Shown piece after piece: positions 25,961 through 34,155 of a stretch of 64,000 bases of DNA. Numbering within the stretch: position 1 is the first letter of the stretch; every line of letters begins with the position of its first letter. Where the stretch lies: the NCBI RefSeq assembly GCF_036346855.1, contig NZ_CP107841.1, positions 10,048,001 through 10,112,000 on the forward strand, read 5' to 3'. Both the position numbers and the translations under genes were made by a program. The stretch is from Streptomyces europaeiscabiei. Lineage in GTDB: Bacteria; Actinomycetota; Actinomycetes; Streptomycetales; Streptomycetaceae. The notes beneath the pieces were generated by a model. That model searched no databases. It was not told where the DNA came from and saw only the letters and a list, made by a program, of their open reading frames with translations.

Positions 25961-26054
25961 CGCCACACCTTTTCCCCGGTTCTGTGGTGACCGGTTCCTC
26001 GGTTCTGTGTTGCCCGGAGGTTACGCTCCGGCGGGCCTGTTAGTGAAGAGGGAT
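25961..26054. promoter_or_regulatory. Gap with direct repeats before the PPDK-like unit
   Basis: Two copies of CGGTTCTGTG at 25977-25986 and 26000-26009, 23 bp apart, lie upstream of the 210-aa gene and downstream of the enoyl-CoA hydratase stop. An AGTG...CACT symmetry follows nearer the hydratase end. This may be a second promoter inside the operon. No TTACT-N13-AGTAA site is present here. Confidence 0.35.
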
Positions 26055-26891
26055 TCAAGAAACACTTTCCGGTTCCCCGAGCCGGAGCCGACTGTCGACC
26101 GTCCGGGCGCGGCCCCGGGCGGCGAGGAACGACGCCATCCGTTCCTGTGCCTCCGGCCCGTTCGCCAGGGCGGCGATCTGCCGCGCCTCCTCGGCGAGGT
26201 GGGAGCCCAGCGCGGACCCGTCGAGGCCGCGCAGCAGGTTTTTCGCGGCGCGCAGGGCGTCACCGGCGCCGGCGGCCAGCCCGGCGGCGGTCCGGTGCGC
26301 CGCCGCGTCCAGTTCCTCGTCATCGACCGAGCGGGAGACCAGACCCCACCGTTCGGCGTCGTCCCCGGTCAGGACCCGGTTGGTGAGGATCAGGTCCGCT
26401 GCCAGCCGGGGACCCACCAGGCGCGGCAGGAACCAGGACGCTCCGCAGTCCGGCGTGAGCCCGACGTCCGTGTACGCCAGCCGGAACCGTGCGGACCGGG
26501 CCGCCAGGACGATGTCGCCCACGAGGGCGAGACCGACCCCGCCACCCGCGGCGGCGCCGCGCACGGCGGTGACCACCGGCACCGGCAGTTCGTGCAGTGC
26601 CTGTATCGCGGCGTGCGCGGCGGTCGCCACGGCATGCACATAGGCGCCCGTCCCGTCGCCGAGACCGGCGAAGGCGCGCAGGTCACCGCCCACGCAGAAG
26701 GTCCCGCCGGTCGCCCGCAGCAGGACCGCGCCGCCCGGGTCCGCGGCCACCCGGGCCGTCGTGTCCCGCAGTGCCTCGGCCGTCGCCAGGTCCAGGGCGT
26801 TGCCCCGCCCGGGATCGTCCAGCCGCACCTCGACGACTCCGTCGGGGTGGCGGACGACCCGCACCGGCTCGGGGTTCACCGAGTTGCTCAT
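26055..26891 (-). CDS. Enoyl-CoA hydratase/isomerase
   Basis: 278 aa crotonase-fold enzyme. The oxyanion-hole segments are GGTFCVGGDLRAF and GAAAGGGVGLAL. The catalytic region reads GLTPDCGASWFLPRLVG, more like PaaG/isomerase-type members than classical hydratases with two Glu. ATG 26891 follows AGGGGAG. It is first in the minus-strand operon and divergent from an acyl-CoA dehydrogenase, sharing a 121-nt control region with the TACT-N13-AGT palindrome. It would hydrate or isomerise the enoyl-CoA made by the neighbouring dehydrogenases. Confidence 0.92.
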   Translation of the reverse strand: MSNSVNPEPVRVVRHPDGVVEVRLDDPGRGNALDLATAEALRDTTARVAADPGGAVLLRATGGTFCVGGDLRAFAGLGDGTGAYVHAVATAAHAAIQALHELPVPVVTAVRGAAAGGGVGLALVGDIVLAARSARFRLAYTDVGLTPDCGASWFLPRLVGPRLAADLILTNRVLTGDDAERWGLVSRSVDDEELDAAAHRTAAGLAAGAGDALRAAKNLLRGLDGSALGSHLAEEARQIAALANGPEAQERMASFLAARGRARTVDSRLRLGEPESVS

Positions 26892-26939
26892 AGGACGTCT
26901 CCCCTGCCGTCTTCCCGTCGCCGGGCTTCTCACGGCAAG

Positions 26940-26962
26940 ATACTAAAGACGCTATACAGTTT
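26940..26962. promoter_or_regulatory. Operator-like palindrome, copy 4 (ATACT-N13-AGTTT)
   Basis: TACT at 26941-26944 and AGT at 26958-26960, 13 bases apart, in the divergent gap between hydratase and acyl-CoA dehydrogenase. It contains TANNNT sequences on both strands (TACAGT on plus, TAGTAT on minus), so one bound repressor could silence both directions. Confidence 0.6.
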
Positions 26963-27012
26963 CTAGAACGCGGCGGGACCCGATGCCCGTACGCCCTTCG
27001 GCGGGAGGCCCC

Positions 27013-28230
27013 GTGCCCATCCAGTTCGACGTCGACCCGACGGTCGCCCAACTTGCCGCGTCCACCTCCGCGTTCGTACGCGACGTGGTCATCCCGGCCG
27101 AGCGCGCGTGCGGAGGGTCCGTCCACGACGCCCCCGAGGACCTGCGGGAGGCGCTGCAGAAAGGCGCTCGTGACGCGGGTGTGTTCGCTCCGCACGTGCC
27201 GACCCGGTGGGGCGGGCACGGACTCGACCTGCGCGGGCAGGCGCTGGTCTTCGAAGCCGCGGGCTACTCGCTGCTGGGCCCCCTGGCGTTGAACTGCGCG
27301 GCCCCGGACGAGGGCAACATGCACCTGCTGGAGAAGGTGGCCACCGAGGACCAGAAGGAGCGCTGTCTTCGCCCACTTGCCGCCGGCGAGGTGCGGTCCT
27401 GCTTCGCCATGACCGAACCGGCCCCCGGCGCCGGCGCGGACCCCCGGTCCCTGCGGACCACCGCGACCCGGATTCCCGGCGGATGGCGCATCGACGGGCG
27501 CAAGTGGTTCATCAGCGGGGCGCGCGGCGCCGGCTTCGCGATCGTCATGGCCCGCACCTCCGGCAACCCCGGCGACCCGGGCGGCGCCACCATGTTCCTG
27601 GTCGACGCGGGCACTCCCGGCATGCGCATCGTCCGGGACATCGAGACCCTGGACGAAGGGCTCTTCGCCGGGCACAGCGAGATCGTCTTCGAGGAGTGCG
27701 TGGTGGGGGACGACCAGGTGCTCGGCGAGGTCGGCCAGGGCTTCGCGGGTGCCCAGGTCCGGCTCGGCCCCGCCCGGATGACGCACTGCATGCGCTGGCT
27801 GGGAGCCGCGCGGCGCGCCCAGGACGTCGCGCTGGAACGGGCGGGCAGTCGCACGGCGTTCGGCTCCGTCCTCGGAGACCTCGGCATGGTCCAGCAGATG
27901 CTGGCCGACTCCGAGATCGACATCGAGGCGAGCCGCGCCCTGATCCTGCGCACCGCTTGGGAGCTGGACACCGGCTCCGCCGCCGCCGCGCAACTCACCT
28001 CCGTGTCCAAGACCTTCGTGGCGGAGGCCGTGAACCGGGTGGTCGACCGGGCGGTGCAGATCTGCGGAGCACTCGGCATCTCGGCCGCCGACGCCCCACT
28101 GGCCCGTCTGCTCAGGGAGGTGCGCCCCTTCCGGATCTACGACGGCCCGTCGGAGACACACCGTTTCGCCATCGCGCGACGCGCCGTGCGGCCGTACCGA
28201 CAGCCGAACGCGGGTGCCACCGGCTCATGA
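27013..28230 (+). CDS. Acyl-CoA dehydrogenase
   Basis: 405 aa FAD enzyme of the larger, alpha-like type. FAD/substrate segment CFAMTEPAPGAGADP, then WRIDGRKWFISGA; C-terminal IYDGPSETHRFAIARR carries the catalytic Glu. I prefer GTG 27013 behind GGGAGG because homology-like sequence starts there; ATG 26983 gives ten more residues and is possible. It is divergent from the hydratase operon and shares its palindrome. Together with the dehydrogenase at 21595 it could form a heteromeric pair. Confidence 0.9.
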   Translation: MPIQFDVDPTVAQLAASTSAFVRDVVIPAERACGGSVHDAPEDLREALQKGARDAGVFAPHVPTRWGGHGLDLRGQALVFEAAGYSLLGPLALNCAAPDEGNMHLLEKVATEDQKERCLRPLAAGEVRSCFAMTEPAPGAGADPRSLRTTATRIPGGWRIDGRKWFISGARGAGFAIVMARTSGNPGDPGGATMFLVDAGTPGMRIVRDIETLDEGLFAGHSEIVFEECVVGDDQVLGEVGQGFAGAQVRLGPARMTHCMRWLGAARRAQDVALERAGSRTAFGSVLGDLGMVQQMLADSEIDIEASRALILRTAWELDTGSAAAAQLTSVSKTFVAEAVNRVVDRAVQICGALGISAADAPLARLLREVRPFRIYDGPSETHRFAIARRAVRPYRQPNAGATGS

Positions 28231-28251
28231 AGGCGGCGTCGACGCCGAACG

Positions 28252-28995
28252 TCAGCCGCGACCGTTCTGCGCGTCGCGTGCGGCCGTGACGCGTGCCGCG
28301 GCGGCGGTCAGCTGTTCCTTCGTGAGGTGCGGCAAGGGGTCGCCCGTGACGGAATCCACCAGTTGCCGAGCCGTTCGGTGCAGTTTGGTGTTGGTGTTCT
28401 GGGACGTCATCACCAGGGCTTGCCAGGCTTCCTCGGGAGAGAGCGTGAAGACGGCCATGAGGATGCCCCGCGCGAGATCGATGGTGTCCCGGGTCTGCAT
28501 GGCCCGCCGCAACTGCACGACCTCGACACGTGGATCGGGCTCGGGGTCGTCCGGCCGTGACGTGGGCGGCTCGGCGTCGGCCGCGCCGTCCTCCTCGCCC
28601 GAGGTGTCGTGCGAGGTGAACAGCGACAGGGTGTCGGTGAGGGTGAGGATTCGCTCGGCCGCCGGACTGATGTCGCGGATGACGGCCGTTTTGGCATGGT
28701 CCAGGGCCTGCCGGCGGATGCTCAGCAGGGTGTTGAGTCCGGAGCAGCCGCAGAATTCGACGCTGCTGAGGTCCAGGTCGATGCCGTGATCGGAGCGGGT
28801 CAGCGCCGAACGCAAGGACCGGTGCAACTGCTGATCCGTGGCGAGCTCAAGGTCGCCGCACACCGTGACGACCATCCGGTGACCGTCGGGGCGGCTGTGG
28901 ATCGTGAGGTTCGGCAGACGCTGCGCATCGGCGAGCCCCGCCGCTCTCGCGCAGCCGTCGGCCTCACTGATCCCGGACTGTGATGGCTCCCGCAT
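28252..28995 (-). CDS. STAS-ANTAR regulatory protein
   Basis: 247 aa joining an anti-sigma-factor-antagonist STAS domain (about 30-125: LTIHSRPDGHRMVVTVCGDLE, IDLDLSSVEFCGCSGLNTLL) to a C-terminal ANTAR RNA-binding domain (about 165-225: LRRAMQTRDTIDLARGILM, SPEEAWQALV). In the STAS motif, the phosphorylatable Ser region reads FCGCSGLN. ANTAR domains bind paired hairpins in nascent RNA and prevent termination. The fusion suggests that partner-switching or phosphorylation of STAS controls antitermination. ATG 28995 follows GGGGAG. It is divergent from a small winged-helix gene. Confidence 0.88.
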   Translation of the reverse strand: MREPSQSGISEADGCARAAGLADAQRLPNLTIHSRPDGHRMVVTVCGDLELATDQQLHRSLRSALTRSDHGIDLDLSSVEFCGCSGLNTLLSIRRQALDHAKTAVIRDISPAAERILTLTDTLSLFTSHDTSGEEDGAADAEPPTSRPDDPEPDPRVEVVQLRRAMQTRDTIDLARGILMAVFTLSPEEAWQALVMTSQNTNTKLHRTARQLVDSVTGDPLPHLTKEQLTAAAARVTAARDAQNGRG

Positions 28996-29130
28996 GGCCG
29001 TCTCCCCGGTGGCGTGCTCGCGGCGGTCCTCCGGAACCAGGTTCACCCTCGCGTCAACATACGTCAAGTGATACAGGAACTCTGATTCAGGTATTTATAA
29101 GCGTGAACTGGCAGGCGTAAGATCTGGTCC

Positions 29131-29481
29131 ATGGCTGGAGCACCGGAACCCCATGCGGGGTGGACGTTCATCACGAACCATGCGCGGGTACTGGCAGCCA
29201 TTGCCGAAGACCAGACCGTGCGCGTGCGTGACATCGCCGCCCGCTGCAGACTCACGGAGCGTGCCGTCCAGAAGATCATTTCTGATCTGGAGCAGAGCGG
29301 TTTCCTGTCCCACACGCGCGAAGGGCGCGGCAACACGTACCGGATCGCGCCGGGCACGGTGCTCCGTCACCCTGCGGAGGCCGGGCTCACGGTGGCTGCT
29401 CTGCTCACTCTGCTCGCCCGCGTCGACACCGGTCGTGCCGCGTCGCCCGAGGGCGGACCTCCCGTTGACGAGGAAGCCTGA
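29131..29481 (+). CDS. Small winged-helix (MarR/ArsR-like) regulator
   Basis: 116 aa. Almost the whole protein is one winged helix: WTFITNHARVLAAIAEDQTVRVRDIAARC, recognition helix LTERAVQKIISDLEQSGFL, and wing HTREGRGNTYRI. A short C-terminal helix follows. There is no ligand-binding domain of standard size. The start is ATG 29131 without a strong ribosome site. It is divergent from the STAS-ANTAR gene across 135 nt, including an AT-rich stretch (29085-29105) that probably carries promoters. Confidence 0.82.
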   Translation: MAGAPEPHAGWTFITNHARVLAAIAEDQTVRVRDIAARCRLTERAVQKIISDLEQSGFLSHTREGRGNTYRIAPGTVLRHPAEAGLTVAALLTLLARVDTGRAASPEGGPPVDEEA

Positions 29482-29693
29482 GCACTCCTGGGCGCCGGAA
29501 TCGACGCAGCCGGACAGGGGTGCGCCGCGAGCCGACGGCTCCTGCGTTTCCCACCCGGTTACCGGCGGGGGCCGGAGTGGAGGCGGCGTACAGGGCGTAC
29601 GTCGTTCGTTGAGCCGGTCCTGCCGACACGCGGTACCACCTTGGGCGGCGGCCCACGCTCACCGTGCGCGTGCCTCGTCGTTGCCGGCCGGTG

Positions 29694-32156
29694 TCACCCG
29701 GCGATGTGCCGCTGGATCCAGTCGGCGGCGGTCCGGCGGAAGAGCTTTCGGCTGTCCGCGCGGAGGAAGTCGTGGCCCTCGTCGCGCAGCATCAGCAGTT
29801 CGGCCTCCAGACCGCGCTCGCGGGCCGCGCGTACGAACTGCTCGGACTCGCCGAGCGGCACATTGGTGTCGTGTTCACCGTGCACCGCGAGGACAGGAAC
29901 GCGCAGTGCGTCGACGCGGGTCATCGGGGAGAGCGCGCGCAGCAGCTCACGGTCGATCTCCGGATGGCCGTACTTGTGCGCGGCCGATTCCGCGATCCAC
30001 GGCTCGGTCCCGGCGTAGAAGGTCGCGAAGTCGGACATGCCGCAGGCCGCGACACCGGTGCGGAAGAGGTCGGGGTGCCACACCAGTGAGGCCATCACCA
30101 GATAGCCGCCGTACGAGCGGCCCATGACGGCCAGCCGCCGCGGATCGGCGAGACCGGACACGACGACATGCGCCGCGCAGTCGGCGACGTCCTCGATCGC
30201 GGCGAACCGTCCCGTGGCGAGGTCGGCGTCGACGAACGAGCGGCCGTGCCCCGACGAGCCCCGCACATCGGGAGCGAAGACATCGAGCCCCCGGCCCAGC
30301 AGCTCGTGGTAGAGCGGATTGAACACCGGACGTTCCTGCTCCTCCGGCCCGCCGTGCAGATGGAGCACGCAGGGCGCCGGCACACCGGGGGCCCGGCCGG
30401 GCGCCCTGTAGTACCAGCCGTTCAGCGGCAGCCCGTCGCGTGCCGTCAGCCGCAGCGGTACGGGGCGCACGGGCGGACGGCCGGGCGGGACGGCGTCCTG
30501 GTCACGGGACGACCACTTCGTCCGTCGTGCGGCGCCGTCGGAGAACCACCACACACCCGGGCGGCGCTGCGAGCCGGACAGGGCCAGCACCAGTTCCGCC
30601 CGGCCGCCGACCTGCGGGATACGCGTCACCACCTCGTGCGGCAGCGACACCGTCTGCCGCGAACCCACCCGCGCGTCCCCGGCGGATGCCGCCGTGACGG
30701 CGGTGACCTCCAGCTCCGTGGCTCCCCGCACGTTCCAGGCCAGCGCCGCGGTGCGTCCGTCGTGGCCGAGGGCCAACAGTTCCAGTCCGCAGTCCGCGCG
30801 CTGCGCGGCGACGGCCAGCCCCAGCCGCTCCCCTCCGGAACCGAGGCGGACGGCGAACAGCGCGGCGAACTCGCGTGCCGCGTCGCTGCGCAGCCACAGC
30901 GTGGTGCCGTCCGGGGAGAACCGGCCGATCCACGGATCACCGTCGGCGACCGGCAGGGCGAAGGTGGTCCGCAGATCGGTCGTACGGACGACGAGCGCTT
31001 CGCGGCGGCCGCGTGGCCCCCGGCGCAGAAGTGCCAGCCGTCCGTCCCGGCTGATGTCGCACACGCGCAGGGTGGCGGCGCCGCGTTCCACGGCCAGCAG
31101 GGCGGGGGCCGCGACACCCAGGGGATCGACGAGGTAGGCGGCCAGCCCTCCGCCGGCAGTCGCCTGCGGAGCCGTCTCGCCGCCTTTCGCGCCGGGGGCC
31201 CGAGTGCCCCGCACACCACCGTCGACCTCGTCGTTCGCGTCGGTGCGTGCCGTGTCCGGCACGTGCGACGGTCCGGCCCCGTGCACGTCCGTCTGATCCT
31301 GAGGGGTCCTGTCATCCTCCCTTCCCTGGGCTTCCCGGGCATGGGCGGCGGGACCGGCATCGCCGTAGTACGGGCCGCCCAGCAGCACGGCCCGGCCGTC
31401 CCGGGCGGCCCAGCCCGTCGGACGGCGGGCGGTGTACGTGCGCGGATCGGCGAGGCCCGGCTCCGCAGGAGCGGGCCGCTCCTCCGTCTCGGCCTCGCCC
31501 GGTGTGAGAACCGGCTCCGCGACGGTGACGGCGACGGCCGACCCGTCGTGCTGCCAACAGCCCAGGTACGCGGAGCTGCCGGGCTCGGCGCCGGCGAGGA
31601 CGCGGCGCCCGGTTCCATCGGGGCGTACGCACAGCACCCGGGTGTGTTCGCCGCCGCCCGGGGCGGTCGTGTAGGCGATCCAGCGACCGTCGGGCGACCA
31701 GGCCACCTCTTTGACCGGATGGGGATCGGAGTCCAGCAGATGGACCTCATGTCCGCCGACCGGGCCGCTCCACAACTGCGGCACCCCGCCGCGGTCGCAG
31801 ATGAACGCGACGTACCTGCCGCTCGGGTCCACCGACGGATACCAGCAGCCATGGGACTTCAGTGGCTGCGGTGTGTCCAGCGGCCCGGCGGTGTCGGGCA
31901 GCGCGACCGGTGCCGGAGCCGTGGAGGCCGCCGTCGGGGTGACGGCCGTCCCGGCGCGACCGCCGACCGCCCCTGCCGCCACCGCGGAGGCGGTGCCATG
32001 GTCCTCGGTGCGCCACGGCACCCCGTCGGCGACGTCCTCGCCGGCGGGGGCGTGCGAGGGGGCGCCCGTCAGCGGATACGACAGGGACTCCGTCGCCGGA
32101 CGCGGGGGACGGGTCCCCTGCGCCCCGGTCAACTGATTCCGTGGGTTTGCAGCCAT
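29694..32156 (-). CDS. S9-family prolyl-oligopeptidase-like peptidase
   Basis: About 820 aa cytoplasmic serine peptidase. The N-terminal beta-propeller is built of WD40-like/TolB-like blades (CWYPSVDPSGRYVAFICD, EVAWSPDGRWIAYTT, GRFSPDGTTLWL). The C-terminal alpha/beta hydrolase has catalytic Ser in GRSYGGYL, Asp in HGEHDTNVP and His in DEGHDFLR. A long charged insert (about 205-300) lies in the propeller. The start at ATG 32156 overlaps the amidotransferase stop by 28 nt; GTG 32180 is an alternative. It forms an operon with an amidotransferase and a carboxylate-amine ligase, so a peptide made by those enzymes may be its substrate. Confidence 0.9.
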   Translation of the reverse strand: MAANPRNQLTGAQGTRPPRPATESLSYPLTGAPSHAPAGEDVADGVPWRTEDHGTASAVAAGAVGGRAGTAVTPTAASTAPAPVALPDTAGPLDTPQPLKSHGCWYPSVDPSGRYVAFICDRGGVPQLWSGPVGGHEVHLLDSDPHPVKEVAWSPDGRWIAYTTAPGGGEHTRVLCVRPDGTGRRVLAGAEPGSSAYLGCWQHDGSAVAVTVAEPVLTPGEAETEERPAPAEPGLADPRTYTARRPTGWAARDGRAVLLGGPYYGDAGPAAHAREAQGREDDRTPQDQTDVHGAGPSHVPDTARTDANDEVDGGVRGTRAPGAKGGETAPQATAGGGLAAYLVDPLGVAAPALLAVERGAATLRVCDISRDGRLALLRRGPRGRREALVVRTTDLRTTFALPVADGDPWIGRFSPDGTTLWLRSDAAREFAALFAVRLGSGGERLGLAVAAQRADCGLELLALGHDGRTAALAWNVRGATELEVTAVTAASAGDARVGSRQTVSLPHEVVTRIPQVGGRAELVLALSGSQRRPGVWWFSDGAARRTKWSSRDQDAVPPGRPPVRPVPLRLTARDGLPLNGWYYRAPGRAPGVPAPCVLHLHGGPEEQERPVFNPLYHELLGRGLDVFAPDVRGSSGHGRSFVDADLATGRFAAIEDVADCAAHVVVSGLADPRRLAVMGRSYGGYLVMASLVWHPDLFRTGVAACGMSDFATFYAGTEPWIAESAAHKYGHPEIDRELLRALSPMTRVDALRVPVLAVHGEHDTNVPLGESEQFVRAARERGLEAELLMLRDEGHDFLRADSRKLFRRTAADWIQRHIAG

Positions 32157-33913
32157 ATCTCCAGCAAAGCTACCTGCCACAGCGCGTTCGCCCCACGCCT
32201 GGTGCGGTGCTCGTCCGGCCCCGACAGCAGCCTGGCCACGTACGCGTCCTGGAAGACGCCACGTGACCTGGCCTCGGGCGCCGACAGTGCCTCACGGACC
32301 CGCCCCAGCACGGGGCCCGCCATGTGTTTGACGGCGGGGACCGGGAAGTAGCCCTTGGGCTGGTCGACGACCTCCGAGGGCAGGACCCGGCGTCCGGCGG
32401 CCCGGAGGACCCCCTTGCCGCCGTCGGCGAGTTTCAGCTCCGGCGGGCAGGCCGCGGCCAGCTCCACGAGGTCGTGGTCGAGGAACGGGACGCGGGCCTC
32501 CAGCCCCCAGTCCATGGTCATGTTGTCGACGCGCTTGACCGGGTCGTCGACGAGCATCACCTCGGTGTCGAGCCGCAACGCCGCGTCGAGCGCCGTCTCG
32601 GCACCCGGGCGGGCCATGTGCTCCCGTACGAAGCCGCCGGACACGTCGTGATCGGGCAGCATGTCGGGCCGCAGAATCCCGGTGAGGTCATGGTGGGACC
32701 GATCGAAGTACGTCTCGGCGTACGCCTCGGGCGCCCGCTCCCTCGGGACGGCGGCCATGTCCGGATACCAGTGGTAGCCGGCGAAGACCTCGTCGGCGCC
32801 CTGACCGCTCTGGACGACCTTCACCTCCTTCGCCACCTGCTCCGACAGCAGATGGAAGGCCACCACGTCATGGCTGACCATCGGCTCGCTCATCGCCTCG
32901 ATCGCCGCGTCCAGCGCCGTCGACACCCGGTCCGAGGGCACCATCAGCTGGTGGTGGTCCGTACCGAAGTGCCGGGCGACCAGGTCGGAGTAACGGAACT
33001 CGTCGCCCTCCTCACCGCCCTCGGCCTCGAAGCCCACACTGAACGTGGCGAGATCACGCTGGCCTTCGTCGGCCAGCAGCGCCACGATCAGGCTGGAGTC
33101 GAGGCCGCCCGACAGCAGAACGCCCACGGGTACGTCGGCGACCATGCGTCGGCGTACGGCGGTGCGCAGCGCGTCCAGCACCGCGTCCCGCCAGTCGTCC
33201 GCGCCCAGATGCTCGTACTCGGGCGAACGGGTGTACGGCGGTTGCCAGTAGCGGATGTCGCGGTGGCGGCCGTCCGGCTCCACGACGCGCACGGTGGCGG
33301 CGGGCAGTTTGCGTACGCCGGCGAGGACGGTGCGCGGCGCGGCCACGGTGGCGTGCCAGCTCATGTACTGGTGCAACGCGACCGGGTCGAGCGAGGTGTC
33401 GACGCCGCCGCCCGCCAGGAGCGCCGGCAGCGAGGACGCGAAACGCAGTCGCCCCGGCGCCTCTGCCAGGTACAGCGGCTTGACGCCCAGCCGGTCACGG
33501 GCCAGCACCACTCGCCCGGTGACCTGCTCGACGATGACGAAGGCGAACATCCCGTAGAAGCGGTCGACGCAGGCGGTTCCCCACTGCTGGTACGCCTTGA
33601 GCACCACCTCGGTGTCGGAGCCGGAGAAGAAGCGGTGGCCGAGACCACGCAGCTCCTCGCGCAGCTCCTTGTAGTTGTAGACGCACCCGTTGAAGACACC
33701 GGCGATCCGCGCCGCGGGGTCGGCCATCGGCTGGGCCCCGTACTCGGACAGATCGATGATCTTCAGCCGGCGGTGCCCCAGCGCGACGGAGCCCTGCGAC
33801 CACAGGCCCCTGCCGTCCGGTCCCCGGGGAGCGAGACGGTCGGTCATGCGCTCCACGGCCGCCAGGTCGGGCCGTCCGCCGTCGAACAGGATCTCGCCGC
33901 TCAGACCGCACAT
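32129..33913 (-). CDS. Asparagine-synthase-type amidotransferase (NAGGN-amidotransferase-like)
   Basis: 594 aa. N-terminal Ntn glutaminase with Cys2 (MCGLSGEI), RGPDGRG and NGCVYNYKELREEL. The C-terminal ATP-PPi synthetase domain has the P-loop SGGLDSS and QGADEVFAGYHWYP. The sequence style (GAQPMADP, DRLGVKPLYLA, long C-terminal PKGYFPVPAVKH) is that of amidotransferases of the N-acetylglutaminylglutamine amide system rather than housekeeping AsnB. ATG 33913. It would transfer ammonia from glutamine to a carboxylate of a dipeptide. Neighbours are a carboxylate-amine ligase and an S9 peptidase. Confidence 0.88.
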   Translation of the reverse strand: MCGLSGEILFDGGRPDLAAVERMTDRLAPRGPDGRGLWSQGSVALGHRRLKIIDLSEYGAQPMADPAARIAGVFNGCVYNYKELREELRGLGHRFFSGSDTEVVLKAYQQWGTACVDRFYGMFAFVIVEQVTGRVVLARDRLGVKPLYLAEAPGRLRFASSLPALLAGGGVDTSLDPVALHQYMSWHATVAAPRTVLAGVRKLPAATVRVVEPDGRHRDIRYWQPPYTRSPEYEHLGADDWRDAVLDALRTAVRRRMVADVPVGVLLSGGLDSSLIVALLADEGQRDLATFSVGFEAEGGEEGDEFRYSDLVARHFGTDHHQLMVPSDRVSTALDAAIEAMSEPMVSHDVVAFHLLSEQVAKEVKVVQSGQGADEVFAGYHWYPDMAAVPRERAPEAYAETYFDRSHHDLTGILRPDMLPDHDVSGGFVREHMARPGAETALDAALRLDTEVMLVDDPVKRVDNMTMDWGLEARVPFLDHDLVELAAACPPELKLADGGKGVLRAAGRRVLPSEVVDQPKGYFPVPAVKHMAGPVLGRVREALSAPEARSRGVFQDAYVARLLSGPDEHRTRRGANALWQVALLEIWLQTHGIS

Positions 33914-34155
33914 CAGGCCGCACCCCCTCGCAGAGGGCTGCAGCCTGCCGTGCCCGGAGGCGGAGCCGTAAGCGAGCACGAGCCGCTCGGTTTCGCATTC
34001 GTGTCGGTGCTGCTGGGCATGCGAGCCACTCTCCTTGATCACGGGCGGCACCGCACCACGGGCGGACGACGGCCTCTCCGTCCAGCTTCTCCGCGCCGAG
34101 GCGTTCTGTCGCGGGCAACGACCGGTGCCTGCCTTTCTGCATGACCGCCTGGGTG

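Noticed and set aside
26683..28161. 492-codon minus-strand open frame
   Set aside because: Antisense to the acyl-CoA dehydrogenase, which has all catalytic motifs.
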